Source of the DNA: an uncultured Cohaesibacter sp.
Lineage (GTDB): Bacteria; Pseudomonadota; Alphaproteobacteria; Rhizobiales; Cohaesibacteraceae
Length of the DNA: 64,000 bases
Assembly (NCBI RefSeq): GCF_963677725.1
Contig: NZ_OY782507.1
Span: forward strand, 930,001 to 994,000
Direction of reading: 5' to 3'
Shown here: in pieces, positions 16,184 to 24,680 of the stretch
Layout of the letters: the number at the start of each line of letters is the position of its first letter
Numbering within the stretch: the stretch's first letter is position 1
Program-made: the position numbers and the translations under genes
Notes under the pieces: generated by a model
Databases searched by the model: none
The model's input: only the letters and a program-made list of their open reading frames with translations
Told to the model about the DNA's origin: nothing

Positions 16184-17977
16184 TCAACGGATAAGCCCTT
16201 TCTTGCGCAGCAGTTTTTCAACTTCTGCGACAGAATACCGCTTTTTCTTCCACCGTTTCAGGCGATCCTGAGCGCTTTCATTTTCCGGAACGGCCCATGC
16301 CAACGGCATGCCCACTGGCCAATGATCCGGATTGTGCGCCAGTCGCTCCAGCTTTGTGATTTTGATTTCCTGCGCAGCGCCTGCCTGAATGGTTGCTTGA
16401 GTGCTTGACGCGACTTTTGCAATCAAATCCTCTTTGGCGCCTACGGATGGCGGATTGATGGAGGCGCGAAGGGCGCTCCCCTTTTCGACAATCGGGGCAC
16501 TCTTTCCTTGATCAGTCTTGGCTGCTTCGGATCGCGTTTGTGTCAGGCTGGCAACCCGCAAGGCTTGGCTTGGCTCGGCCCTCGCGATCATCTGCGTCGG
16601 TGCTCTGCCGCCACAAGTCGCAACCGCTTGACGATACCGGCCATTGCTGGCCAGATGCTGCTCGCTATAATTGGAGCAGAGTTGCGCAGTGTAGGGATGC
16701 CGCAACGCCGCCTTGGTGCAATGAAGGCCGGAGCCATCATCCTGCGCCATGAAACGCACTCCGGCTGAGCCGGTTTTGGGTTGATCCAGTTGGGCGGCCA
16801 AACCATTGAGGATTGCGATGCGGCGCGCACCCTGCGCGCCCCTGATCCGTTCGGGCTGCATGTGCGTTGACTGGATTGGCAAGGCCTCTACAGCTGCCAG
16901 CTCCGGTTTGCCGCCAGTTTCGCGAATGAAATGGGCACGCACCATCAAAGAGTAATTGAGGCAGCCATTTTTACGGTTCATATTGGCGGTGCCTTGATGA
17001 TTGAAATTTCCAAGGCCATAGACCATCAGCGTGCCATTGCGGATTTCAATGCCGCGACTAACATGGGCATGATGCCCGATCATTATGTCTGCGTCGGTTT
17101 GCGCCACGAGGTTACGCAGCATCGCTATTTCGTAACCCGACGGGCGGATCACCCGTTCCGGGCCATGATGAACAGATAGCAAGCGCAGATCGGCGCCGGA
17201 TTTGGCAAAATTGCTGGCAAGCAGTTGCTGGTCCTTTTTCAGGAACAGACTCAATTGGCCCGGACGTTTGGTCGTTGCGCGCGGCAAGCCGCCGCCATTG
17301 GCCCCGATACCGATGGCACCGAAGGCAACTTTCAAGCTTTTTTTCTCAAAGACTGGCGTTTTGCCAGCAGCGGCGCGGTTCGCCCCGATGCCTGCATAGG
17401 CCAGAAGGCCCTTGCCTGCCAACGGCTTGAGGTTCCGCAAGGATTCTCTGATGCCCTGAGCGCCATAGTCAAAGGAGTGATTGTTGGCCATGGAGAAGAG
17501 ATTGAAGCCCGCCTTGATCAGATGGTTGATCCCATTGGGATGGGTAACGAAATTGTATTTCTTGCGACGGGGCACCAGATCTCGACGATCCGAGATCACG
17601 GTTTCTATATTGGCGAAATTGATGTCGGCATTGATGTCTGCCTTGATCCTTGCAGTGGTCTCGGCAAAGGTCAGCTTGCGGCCATATTTGTAAACCCGAT
17701 CCGGCAAGGGCCTCGTGCGGCTAGGTGCAAAGCCCGTATCCCCGACCATCAAAATGGAAATATGCTCGATCCTAGTCTTCGCGGGTGCATCAATCTCTAC
17801 AGGCGTTGCCGTTTGAAGCTTTGCGACTTGCACGGCGGCGGCCTTAGCCTGATCCACTGGTCCGTCATGCGCTGCGAGGACATCTGTCGAGGCTGGAATG
17901 CACGCAATGGCAGTCAAAAGAGACAGTCGCAGACTATAGCCACTTAAAAACCTCCGTCGGGACGACAATAAAGCCAT
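16184..17977 (-). CDS. CapA-family (PgsA-like) protein, exported
   Basis: A 597-residue secreted or membrane-attached protein. A twin-Arg-like N-terminus ('SSRRRFLSGY') leads a signal sequence, then a CapA metallophosphatase-like domain spans about residues 65-340, with the metal-site blocks 'ILMVGDTGF', 'NFANIETV', 'MANNHSFDYG' and 'IGHHAHV', and 'YGLGNF' at its end. The C-terminal 230 residues are low in recognised domains and end in a basic tail. Family knowledge: CapA/PgsA proteins act in synthesis or anchoring of poly-gamma-glutamate or other capsule polymers. It is divergent from the acetylation gene cluster. ATG 17977 is chosen because it starts the signal sequence; the frame extends to 18229. 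Confidence 0.82.
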   Translation of the reverse strand: MALLSSRRRFLSGYSLRLSLLTAIACIPASTDVLAAHDGPVDQAKAAAVQVAKLQTATPVEIDAPAKTRIEHISILMVGDTGFAPSRTRPLPDRVYKYGRKLTFAETTARIKADINADINFANIETVISDRRDLVPRRKKYNFVTHPNGINHLIKAGFNLFSMANNHSFDYGAQGIRESLRNLKPLAGKGLLAYAGIGANRAAAGKTPVFEKKSLKVAFGAIGIGANGGGLPRATTKRPGQLSLFLKKDQQLLASNFAKSGADLRLLSVHHGPERVIRPSGYEIAMLRNLVAQTDADIMIGHHAHVSRGIEIRNGTLMVYGLGNFNHQGTANMNRKNGCLNYSLMVRAHFIRETGGKPELAAVEALPIQSTHMQPERIRGAQGARRIAILNGLAAQLDQPKTGSAGVRFMAQDDGSGLHCTKAALRHPYTAQLCSNYSEQHLASNGRYRQAVATCGGRAPTQMIARAEPSQALRVASLTQTRSEAAKTDQGKSAPIVEKGSALRASINPPSVGAKEDLIAKVASSTQATIQAGAAQEIKITKLERLAHNPDHWPVGMPLAWAVPENESAQDRLKRWKKKRYSVAEVEKLLRKKGLIR

Positions 17978-18561
17978 AACAAATACCCCATATACAATCC
18001 ACAATACTTGAATATCCAAATGGATATTGACTGAAATAGATAAATATTTTGCTACAACCAATACAGAAAACCTGCGGTCTGTCACGCGATATGCGGACCA
18101 GCCAGTCAAAGAACCGACAAAAACAGAGGGGCCGACAGGGTGTATATCGCCGATTTCGGCTTCAAAGCTTGAGACCCGTGCATCGAAGGCGGGGATTTTT
18201 CCGGCCATGTTGAGCCTCAATGGACACACACAGTTCGGTCACAATGATCAAGTAAAGACAGCAATAGAGAGATGCGCTACACTGTGGGAGAGGTGCATCG
18301 TGCAATATGAGACCAGCTAGATCTTTTGATGCCCTTTCAATATCTTAGCCTGCTTACAAAGGGCAATGCGAACAACAATCGGATGGGGGCATGACACAAA
18401 TGGGTGCCTTTGTGAGCAATATTTAGGGAAAATTAAGCATAAACAGTCACTTTTGATTTACTTTCAGTATTTGCACTTGTTCGGGCTTGGTCAGCTTTCG
18501 GGATTGATCGGGTTTGTTGGGTTGTTTCCCCTCAGTGCAGCCAGCGTAGAGATCAGAGCTT
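17978..18561. other. 584-base divergent intergenic region
   Basis: Separates the CapA gene (minus) from the SGNH/MBOAT cluster (plus). No further gene is supported: the plus-strand frame 18027-18320 has no ribosome binding site and lies partly inside the possible 5' extension of the CapA frame. Promoters for both directions must lie here; I could not single one out. Confidence 0.4.
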
Positions 18562-21042
18562 ATGTCTCAGCCCCAGTTTAAACAGATGGCACCCGTCGAC
18601 CCCGTTCAACCGGCAACGGCAGGCAGAGAGCAGCAGCCACCTCAGGGTCCCGCGACTGGACAGCATCCCGCAGGCGCACCCCCATACGCTAATCAACCTC
18701 AAGTGTCTGGCCACCCTCAAATGTCTGGCCAACCTCAGATGTCTGGCCAACAGGGCCAAGCTCCCTCTGCCCAAATTCATCATTTGCCCGGCGCTCAGCG
18801 CCCACCTGCCTCCCCCCGGCAGGCGGCTATGCCCAGCTCGCATGCCCACCCGCATATTCAGGGGCATGCCTATGCACCAGCCATGCGCGCGCCGGTTGAG
18901 CATGCGCGTCACGGCTATCGCCCATTCGAGCATCAGCCCCAACACCCGCAACAGCACCCTTCTCAACAAAGGCCGCCTCACCCACAGCAGCAAATGAGGG
19001 CGCCACAGCCCCGCGTCGCGGTAAGGCCGCCCAATCGCGCAGCAGCAGAGCCGCAGGAACGTGGTCTGACGGCCATGCTGATGACCGGTCTTGTTGCGCT
19101 CAGCGCGTTGGCGGGGGTATCGGTTACCGGCCTGTATTTACTCAATACGGGACAGGAAGTCCCCGGCCTGAGCGCGCCAACCAAGCAGGCCAGCAGGCAA
19201 GAATTCGCGCCATTGTCCAACCGGGCACCGTTGGATGCCTTGCAGCGCAGCGCGCAGAAAATTTCCAAACTTGAAGCGCTCAATCATTCCATGATGCTGG
19301 AGTTGAAGCATTTGCGGCTAAAGAACCGCGATATGTCGCAGGCTCTGACGGAACTCAAAAGCCTCTATTCGCAGGTCCGGATAGGCAATAGCTGGAGCTT
19401 GGCGCAGCAGGATCTGAAGCAGGCAGAACCAATGCATCCGGCAGGTCTTGCAGTGGATCCATCGCTCTATCTCAGCGTACCGATGGAAACAGGAGCGATT
19501 GAGGTGGCAAGCAGTTTGCCTGCCATTGGGATCACCCCGGATACAGATCCGGCGTTCCGCGAGCAAATCGAAACGATGGCCCCTAGCCTGAAACCGACAA
19601 CGCCAGCGCCGACGCCAGATGTGGAAATTGTCAAGGTTCTGCCACGCGAACAAGCTGAACGTCCAACAACAGAGGCACCCGAGGCTGATCTGCCCGTCAA
19701 GACGAGCCCTGACGCCCTTGTTGCCAATCAGGTGAAAACGGTGCCGGTCAAGCTCGCGGCTCTGGAGACCACTGATCCGATTGCGCCACAGCTGGAAGAC
19801 ACGAAACAGGTGCAGCTGAGCCAGTTGCCAAAAGCACGGCCAGCCAATTTGTCAATCAATGATACCAAGGTTGCCTCGCTTGCGCCACCAGCTGGCTTTG
19901 AGCCAGATCCGCAACAACAACCGGTCGGGCGTCTATCTGGCAGCAGCGCCGGTTTCCTGGCCAAAATGCGTGCTCTGAAGGCTGGCACTCTGAAAGAGCC
20001 AATTACCATTTTGCATATTGGCGACAGCCATATTGCGTCAGACAGCTTTACCCGTGGCATTCGCCGCCGCCTGCAGTCCATTTATGGCGATGCGGGCCGT
20101 GGTGCGGTGATCCCGGCCAAAGCCTACAAGTGGGCTTATGCGGACGGTCTGACCCTCAGCGCAGGGCGCGGTTGGTCGTCGGCAAGTTCCCTTAAAACAA
20201 AAAGCGGTCCCTACGGCCTGTCCGGGGTGCGGGTCAGTTCCTCTTCTACGGGCGCAAAGATGACCCTGACCTCGAAAAAGGGCGCGTTCGATTGGGCAAC
20301 CGTCACCCTTTATGTCGGTCCGAACCAGGGCAGCGCGACCATTCGCACAGAGGGTGGCTCGAAAAAGATTTCAGCGCGGGCATCCAAGCCGGGTTCCAAA
20401 CTGGTTCGCATCAATGGACGGTCCAAAACCCTGACTGTCACGCATAACGGCGGCGGCAAAACCACCGTTTTGAATTGGGCAACCGGCAAGGACAAGCCCG
20501 GTATTCAGTATGTCAATTTCGGCATTGCTGGCGCCACCGTGGCGGTCACCAACCGTTGGTCTGACGGGCTGTTGGCGAACGACATCAAGCGGCTTGATCC
20601 TGACCTGATCATCTATGGCTATGGCACCAACGAGGGCTATAACGACAATCTGAACATGGCGTCCTATCGTCGGATGGCGAGCGGTCTGGTCGACAAGCTG
20701 CGCGATGCCGCGCCGAATGCCGCGATGATGTTCATTGGTCCGGCAGATGGCGCACGTCGCCGCTCAAGCAAGCTGTCCTGTGGCGGCGGCTGGTATACGC
20801 CGAACAAGCTGCCGGCGGTACGCAACACTCTCAAGGACATGGCCAAGGATTATTCCGGTTTGTATTGGGATTGGTCCTCGGCGATGGGCGGTCGCTGCGG
20901 CGTGACCCGCTGGGCAAGTCAAAGTCTGGCAGCCAAAGACCGGGTTCACCTGACGGGCAAGGGCTATGATCGCAGCGCGGCAGCCTTTGTTGACTATCTG
21001 GAACGGACCATCAAAAACAGCTTGAAAATCGCCTCGAATTAA
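18562..21042 (+). CDS. Membrane-anchored SGNH/GDSL-type esterase or acetyltransferase with Pro/Gln-rich cytoplasmic arm
   Basis: An 826-residue protein. Residues 1-165 are rich in Pro, Gln and His, including three near-identical 18-bp DNA repeats encoding 'MSGQPQ'. A single membrane helix follows at about 172-192 ('MLMTGLVALSALAGVSVTGLYLL'). Then comes a short coiled coil (about 220-265) and a disordered linker. The SGNH domain begins near residue 478 with the Gly-Asp-Ser nucleophile block 'ILHIGDSHIASDSF', continues to 'YGYGTNEGY' and ends with the Asp-x-x-His block 'DRVHLTGKGY'. It should place the catalytic domain in the periplasm, like AlgJ/AlgX partners of MBOAT proteins. The gene lies 129 bases before the MBOAT gene. 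No ideal ribosome binding site is seen. Confidence 0.8.
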   Translation: MSQPQFKQMAPVDPVQPATAGREQQPPQGPATGQHPAGAPPYANQPQVSGHPQMSGQPQMSGQQGQAPSAQIHHLPGAQRPPASPRQAAMPSSHAHPHIQGHAYAPAMRAPVEHARHGYRPFEHQPQHPQQHPSQQRPPHPQQQMRAPQPRVAVRPPNRAAAEPQERGLTAMLMTGLVALSALAGVSVTGLYLLNTGQEVPGLSAPTKQASRQEFAPLSNRAPLDALQRSAQKISKLEALNHSMMLELKHLRLKNRDMSQALTELKSLYSQVRIGNSWSLAQQDLKQAEPMHPAGLAVDPSLYLSVPMETGAIEVASSLPAIGITPDTDPAFREQIETMAPSLKPTTPAPTPDVEIVKVLPREQAERPTTEAPEADLPVKTSPDALVANQVKTVPVKLAALETTDPIAPQLEDTKQVQLSQLPKARPANLSINDTKVASLAPPAGFEPDPQQQPVGRLSGSSAGFLAKMRALKAGTLKEPITILHIGDSHIASDSFTRGIRRRLQSIYGDAGRGAVIPAKAYKWAYADGLTLSAGRGWSSASSLKTKSGPYGLSGVRVSSSSTGAKMTLTSKKGAFDWATVTLYVGPNQGSATIRTEGGSKKISARASKPGSKLVRINGRSKTLTVTHNGGGKTTVLNWATGKDKPGIQYVNFGIAGATVAVTNRWSDGLLANDIKRLDPDLIIYGYGTNEGYNDNLNMASYRRMASGLVDKLRDAAPNAAMMFIGPADGARRRSSKLSCGGGWYTPNKLPAVRNTLKDMAKDYSGLYWDWSSAMGGRCGVTRWASQSLAAKDRVHLTGKGYDRSAAAFVDYLERTIKNSLKIASN
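18703..18755 (+). repeat. Three tandem 18-bp repeats in the SGNH gene
   Basis: Near-identical units containing TGTCTGGCCA are repeated in frame and encode Ser-Gly-Gln/His-Pro-Gln-Met. They lie in the cytoplasmic Pro/Gln-rich arm and could vary in copy number between strains. Confidence 0.75.
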
Positions 21043-21171
21043 TCCTCTATGGTTGGAACGAAGCCCAGAATCTCGGGGCTTCCGACATACTTTCGGCTCT
21101 GCCCCTTATGGTTTCATTTGGCCAAGATGGGGCGGGCCTCCTGTTTATTTCTTTGATAGTCAAAGTCATTC

Positions 21172-22578
21172 ATGCTTTTCCCAACCGTCGATTTCGGCCT
21201 TTTCTTTCTTGTGGTCTTTTCCCTTTCGTGGCTGATGCGCGAACAGGCATCGATGCGCAAGCTGCTGCTGCTCGTGGCCAGCTATTTCTTCTATGGCTAT
21301 TGGGACTGGACCTTCTGCCTTCTGCTCCTGTTCAATGCGGTGATCAGCTATATTGGTGGCCTGATGATCGATCGCAGCGCCGATGCGCGCCATCGCAAGC
21401 AGGTTCTGGCCGCCGTGGTTGCGATCGACCTTGGAGTGCTGGGCTATTTCAAATATGCTGGTTTCTTCATTGACAGCCTCAGGGACCTGTTCATGATGAT
21501 CGGGCTGGAACGGGATCTTCCCTTCCTTGAAATCATCCTGCCTGTGGGGATTTCCTTCTTCACCTTCCAGAGCATTTCCTATGTGGTCGATATTTACCGC
21601 AAGGAGATCCATGCATCGCGGTCCTTCGTTGACCTTGCTCTCTATATCTCCTTCTTCCCCCAACTTGTGGCAGGCCCCATCGTCCGCGCGGCTCACTTCA
21701 TGCCGCAGCTTGACACAAAGCCGGTTCTGACGCGGCTGATGATGGGCAAGGGCTTTTTCCTGATCCTGATCGGCCTGTTCAAGAAGATGGTGTTGGCCAA
21801 CTATCTCGCCACGCTCTATGTGGATGAGGTGTTTCTTGCGCCAGAGCAAGTGTCTAGCTTTGAGCTGGTGATGGGCGTCTATGCCTATGCGGGGCAGATC
21901 TATTGCGATTTTTCAGGCTATAGTGACATCGCCATCGGCATTGCGGCTCTGCTCGGCTATCACTTCAAGCGCAACTTCAACCAACCCTATCGGTCCGCCA
22001 GCTTGCAGGAATTTTGGACCCGTTGGCATATTTCCCTGTCGCAATGGCTGCGTGACTATCTCTATATCCCGCTTGGTGGCAATCGTAACGGTGTGGTTCA
22101 AACCTATCGCAATCTGTTCTTGACGATGCTGCTTGGCGGTATCTGGCACGGAGCAGCCATGACGTTTGTCATTTGGGGTATCATTCATGGCTCGGCACTG
22201 ATCCTTGAGCGATTGACGGGCTTTTCTCGCCTGACAAGGCAAGGCGCAGGGCGGGTCATTGGCATATTGATCACCTTCCATATTGTCTGCTTTGCCTGGA
22301 TTTTCTTCCGCGCGCCTAATCTTCAACTGGCAATGGACTATCTTACGCTGATCTTTCAAGGCACGAGCGAAATCACCATGCTGACGCCCTTCATTGCCGG
22401 GTTGATCCTGAGCTGTGCCATCGGGCAATTTGTGCCATCCAGAACCTATGAGCGCAGCTATGTCATGCTGTCGCGGTTGGGGACCATCGGCATGGCTTTG
22501 GCCTTTGCGGCCGGATTGTTGGCAATCCAGTGGATCGCCCCTTCGGGCACTGCCCCATTCATTTACTTCCAGTTCTAG
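21172..22578 (+). CDS. MBOAT family O-acyltransferase (AlgI-like)
   Basis: A 468-residue polytopic membrane protein with about 11 membrane segments. It has the AlgI/DltB/PatA pattern: 'SYFFYGYWDWTF' near residue 40, 'FFPQLVAGPIVRA' near 165, 'YCDFSGYSDIAIG' near 245, 'FNQPYRSASLQEFWTRWHISLSQWLRDYLYIPLGGNR' split across 275-310, and 'GGIWHGAAMTF' near 325, whose His is the expected active-site residue. It would pass acetyl groups across the inner membrane to a periplasmic SGNH partner. It lies between the large SGNH gene and a small membrane protein gene, which supports surface polysaccharide O-acetylation; the polymer is not identified. Confidence 0.93.
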   Translation: MLFPTVDFGLFFLVVFSLSWLMREQASMRKLLLLVASYFFYGYWDWTFCLLLLFNAVISYIGGLMIDRSADARHRKQVLAAVVAIDLGVLGYFKYAGFFIDSLRDLFMMIGLERDLPFLEIILPVGISFFTFQSISYVVDIYRKEIHASRSFVDLALYISFFPQLVAGPIVRAAHFMPQLDTKPVLTRLMMGKGFFLILIGLFKKMVLANYLATLYVDEVFLAPEQVSSFELVMGVYAYAGQIYCDFSGYSDIAIGIAALLGYHFKRNFNQPYRSASLQEFWTRWHISLSQWLRDYLYIPLGGNRNGVVQTYRNLFLTMLLGGIWHGAAMTFVIWGIIHGSALILERLTGFSRLTRQGAGRVIGILITFHIVCFAWIFFRAPNLQLAMDYLTLIFQGTSEITMLTPFIAGLILSCAIGQFVPSRTYERSYVMLSRLGTIGMALAFAAGLLAIQWIAPSGTAPFIYFQF

Positions 22579-22587
22579 GAGCGCACC

Positions 22588-22848
22588 ATGGCGAAGTCCC
22601 ATTCCGATCACACCATGTTGCGCGTTCGCAGCGCGCTTGTTGCGCTCCTGTTTGCCACTCTTTTGCTGGCCCTGTTCCAGTCAAACGGGCTGGTCAGTTG
22701 GTCCTATGACCTGCCGATCTCGCCTCTGACAGAGAAGATCGTTGCGGCCTGCGAAACATGGAATGGTTGGATGGAAGCGCTGGGCACGACCACAATCAGC
22801 GAAAATGTGCAAGATTGGGTTCAGTCACTCAGGGATTATGAATTCTGA
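22588..22848 (+). CDS. Small membrane protein following MBOAT
   Basis: An 86-residue protein with one membrane helix (about 15-32, 'ALVALLFATLLLALF') and a periplasm-facing C-terminal segment of about 50 residues. AGGAG lies six bases before the ATG, and the gene starts 9 bases after the MBOAT stop, so it is co-translated. I do not recognise a family. Position suggests an accessory subunit linking the MBOAT protein to its SGNH partner. Confidence 0.72.
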   Translation: MAKSHSDHTMLRVRSALVALLFATLLLALFQSNGLVSWSYDLPISPLTEKIVAACETWNGWMEALGTTTISENVQDWVQSLRDYEF

Positions 22849-23063
22849 AAACCAAAAGCATTAATCTCTGATTTTGCTGCCTTTTAACGGATGGCGTCAA
22901 AATTATTGCCCTTGCCATCGAACTGAACAAAGGCACGCCCTCAAGTGGACCTGATGCAGGATTAACACTATTTAAATTAAATGCATCCAACCGCTTGCAC
23001 GCGAAATCAAACGCACATAGGCTTCTGCCCCATATTTAGCGGATTGTTAACCGGGATTGCGAC

Positions 23064-23825
23064 ATGAGCGACTTCCAGAATGGCAAGTTCCTGCGCCCAA
23101 TGGCGCGATTTTTCATCACTCTTTTGACCCTCATCACGATGAGCGCAGGGGTGGCTGCCGAGAAAACCAGCGACACCACGAGCGAAGATGCAAAGCCTCC
23201 CAAAAATGTCTCGATTGCAGTGCTTGGGGATTCCCTGGCTGACGGCCTTTATGCAGGGCTGGTGCAACTGTCCCGCCGCGACAAATCGGTGAATCTGAAG
23301 GTCAAGAAATACAGCCGGGTCAATACTGGCCTTGTGCGCTATGACCGCTATAACTGGTCAGATGCGGCCAAGAAGATCAGCAAGAAAGACAAGTCTTCGA
23401 TCTATATATTGATGTTTGGCGCCAATGATTTGCAGACCATCCGCAGCAGCAAAAAGCGCTACCACTATCAGTCCGAAGGCTGGCTGAAAGCCTACAAAGA
23501 ACGGATAGACACGGTGATGAAGTCGGTCAAGGCTCCCGGGCGCAAGGTCTATTGGGTTGGCTTGCCGATTGTTGGCAAATCCAATTTTGCCAAAGGCTAT
23601 AAGTATCTCAATGGCATCTATGCCGAACGGGCCAAAGCCAATAACGTAAGCTATATCGAAAGCTGGTCATGGTTTGCCTCCAAGACGGGCAAGTTCCAGA
23701 TGAGCGGCTTGGGGGCGGACGGCAAGAAGCGCCTGCTTCGTGCCAAGGACAAGGTTCATTTCACTGCGGCGGGCTATCTTGATCTAAGCCACTATGTGGC
23801 GCGTGAGATTGATCTCACCAAATGA
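23064..23825 (+). CDS. Secreted SGNH/GDSL-family hydrolase
   Basis: A 253-residue exported protein: hydrophobic signal segment at about 14-33 followed by Ala-rich cleavage region, then an SGNH domain of the DUF459 kind. Visible blocks are 'IAVLGDSLADGLYAGL' (nucleophile Ser), 'YILMFGANDLQ' (Gly and Asn), and near the C-terminus 'DKVHFTAAGYLDLS' (Asp and His of the triad). It stands 215 bases beyond the MBOAT cluster on the same strand and may remove or transfer acetyl groups on the same surface polymer. Substrate is not evident. Confidence 0.82.
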   Translation: MSDFQNGKFLRPMARFFITLLTLITMSAGVAAEKTSDTTSEDAKPPKNVSIAVLGDSLADGLYAGLVQLSRRDKSVNLKVKKYSRVNTGLVRYDRYNWSDAAKKISKKDKSSIYILMFGANDLQTIRSSKKRYHYQSEGWLKAYKERIDTVMKSVKAPGRKVYWVGLPIVGKSNFAKGYKYLNGIYAERAKANNVSYIESWSWFASKTGKFQMSGLGADGKKRLLRAKDKVHFTAAGYLDLSHYVAREIDLTK

Positions 23826-23852
23826 GGGACATGCCAGAGCGTGAGTGGTAAT

Positions 23853-23877
23853 TTAAGGGGGCTAAGGCCCCCTTTCC
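23853..23877. terminator. Bidirectional terminator after the SGNH hydrolase gene
   Basis: AAGGGGGC (23855-23862) pairs with GCCCCCTT (23867-23874) around a four-base loop and is followed by T/C-rich sequence. The stop codon of the convergent gene ends at 23862, inside the stem. Confidence 0.8.
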
Positions 23878-24512
23878 TGTTGCCTTTGATGCTCGAGGCA
23901 GACACTCCGCACCAATTCGACCAAGTTTCGCGCAAACATCCACTCCTCCGGCTGCCCTTCACCCTCGTTTTGAATGTAGATTTCAAGACCAACATAGACC
24001 GGGCATCTGGCGCGCCATACATCTTCGGGCAGTTCGGGTTTGGAGAATAGCTGCGAGCGCAAAGCCTGCATGCTGAGGCCGTCAAGGTCGGCGTCCGAAA
24101 CCATACGAACGGGCCGCAGACACTTGCCTGTCATGTTCGGATCACTTGCATGTCTTTGCATGCAATGGCGGAGCAAGGCTTCATCGGCGGCGAATAAGTC
24201 AGCGTCCGTGTGATCTTTCTGGCGGCAATGAAGATCAATCATCACTTTGCATTCAGCATCAAGCTCACCGGCGATCCGGTGATACAAACGATTGTGATTG
24301 TCGAGATAGGCTTGCAATTGGTCAGGACGCGGCCGCCGAGCCGTCAGACCTTTGCCGACGCGCATGACGCCGAAGTCTTCGCCCGCCAGCAAGCTGGCAA
24401 CCTTTTCACCAAAGGCGGCTTCTTCCCGGTGCACGCCGATCACAACAATTGTTTCCTTGGCCTTCGGCTTTGACGGCCAGAGCGTTTTCGAGGGGAAAAA
24501 CGGAAGGCGCAT
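23862..24512 (-). CDS. Uncharacterised protein, possible N-formylglutamate amidohydrolase-like fold
   Basis: A 216-residue cytoplasmic protein of unknown function. A strand-forming block 'ETIVVIGVHREEAAFGE' near residue 17 and 'VMIDLHCRQKDHTDAD' near residue 85 resemble the metal-binding His/Glu and Asp-Leu-His pattern of N-formylglutamate amidohydrolase or zinc carboxypeptidase-like folds, but I cannot align it confidently. GAGGAG nine bases before ATG 24512 supports this start over the frame that begins at 24593. It is convergent with the SGNH hydrolase gene and lies 168 bases downstream of hydA on the same strand. Confidence 0.5.
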   Translation of the reverse strand: MRLPFFPSKTLWPSKPKAKETIVVIGVHREEAAFGEKVASLLAGEDFGVMRVGKGLTARRPRPDQLQAYLDNHNRLYHRIAGELDAECKVMIDLHCRQKDHTDADLFAADEALLRHCMQRHASDPNMTGKCLRPVRMVSDADLDGLSMQALRSQLFSKPELPEDVWRARCPVYVGLEIYIQNEGEGQPEEWMFARNLVELVRSVCLEHQRQQERGP

Positions 24513-24680
24513 ACGCAAAGGCTCCTCACTCAAACGCGCACTTTCGGGTTGATGGCAGTTTGAGAGAAAAATCACGCATATGCAACCTTGCACCGTGAGC
24601 GGCGGGTCGTGTCAGGCGTCCAACCCGACACAAAGTTGCCGGGTTGGTTCGTTGTCATCGTCTCTTTTCATCGCCCCTCG

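Noticed and set aside
18703-18755. Tandem repeats considered as a CRISPR-like array
   Set aside because: Only three 18-bp units, in frame inside a coding region, without spacers.
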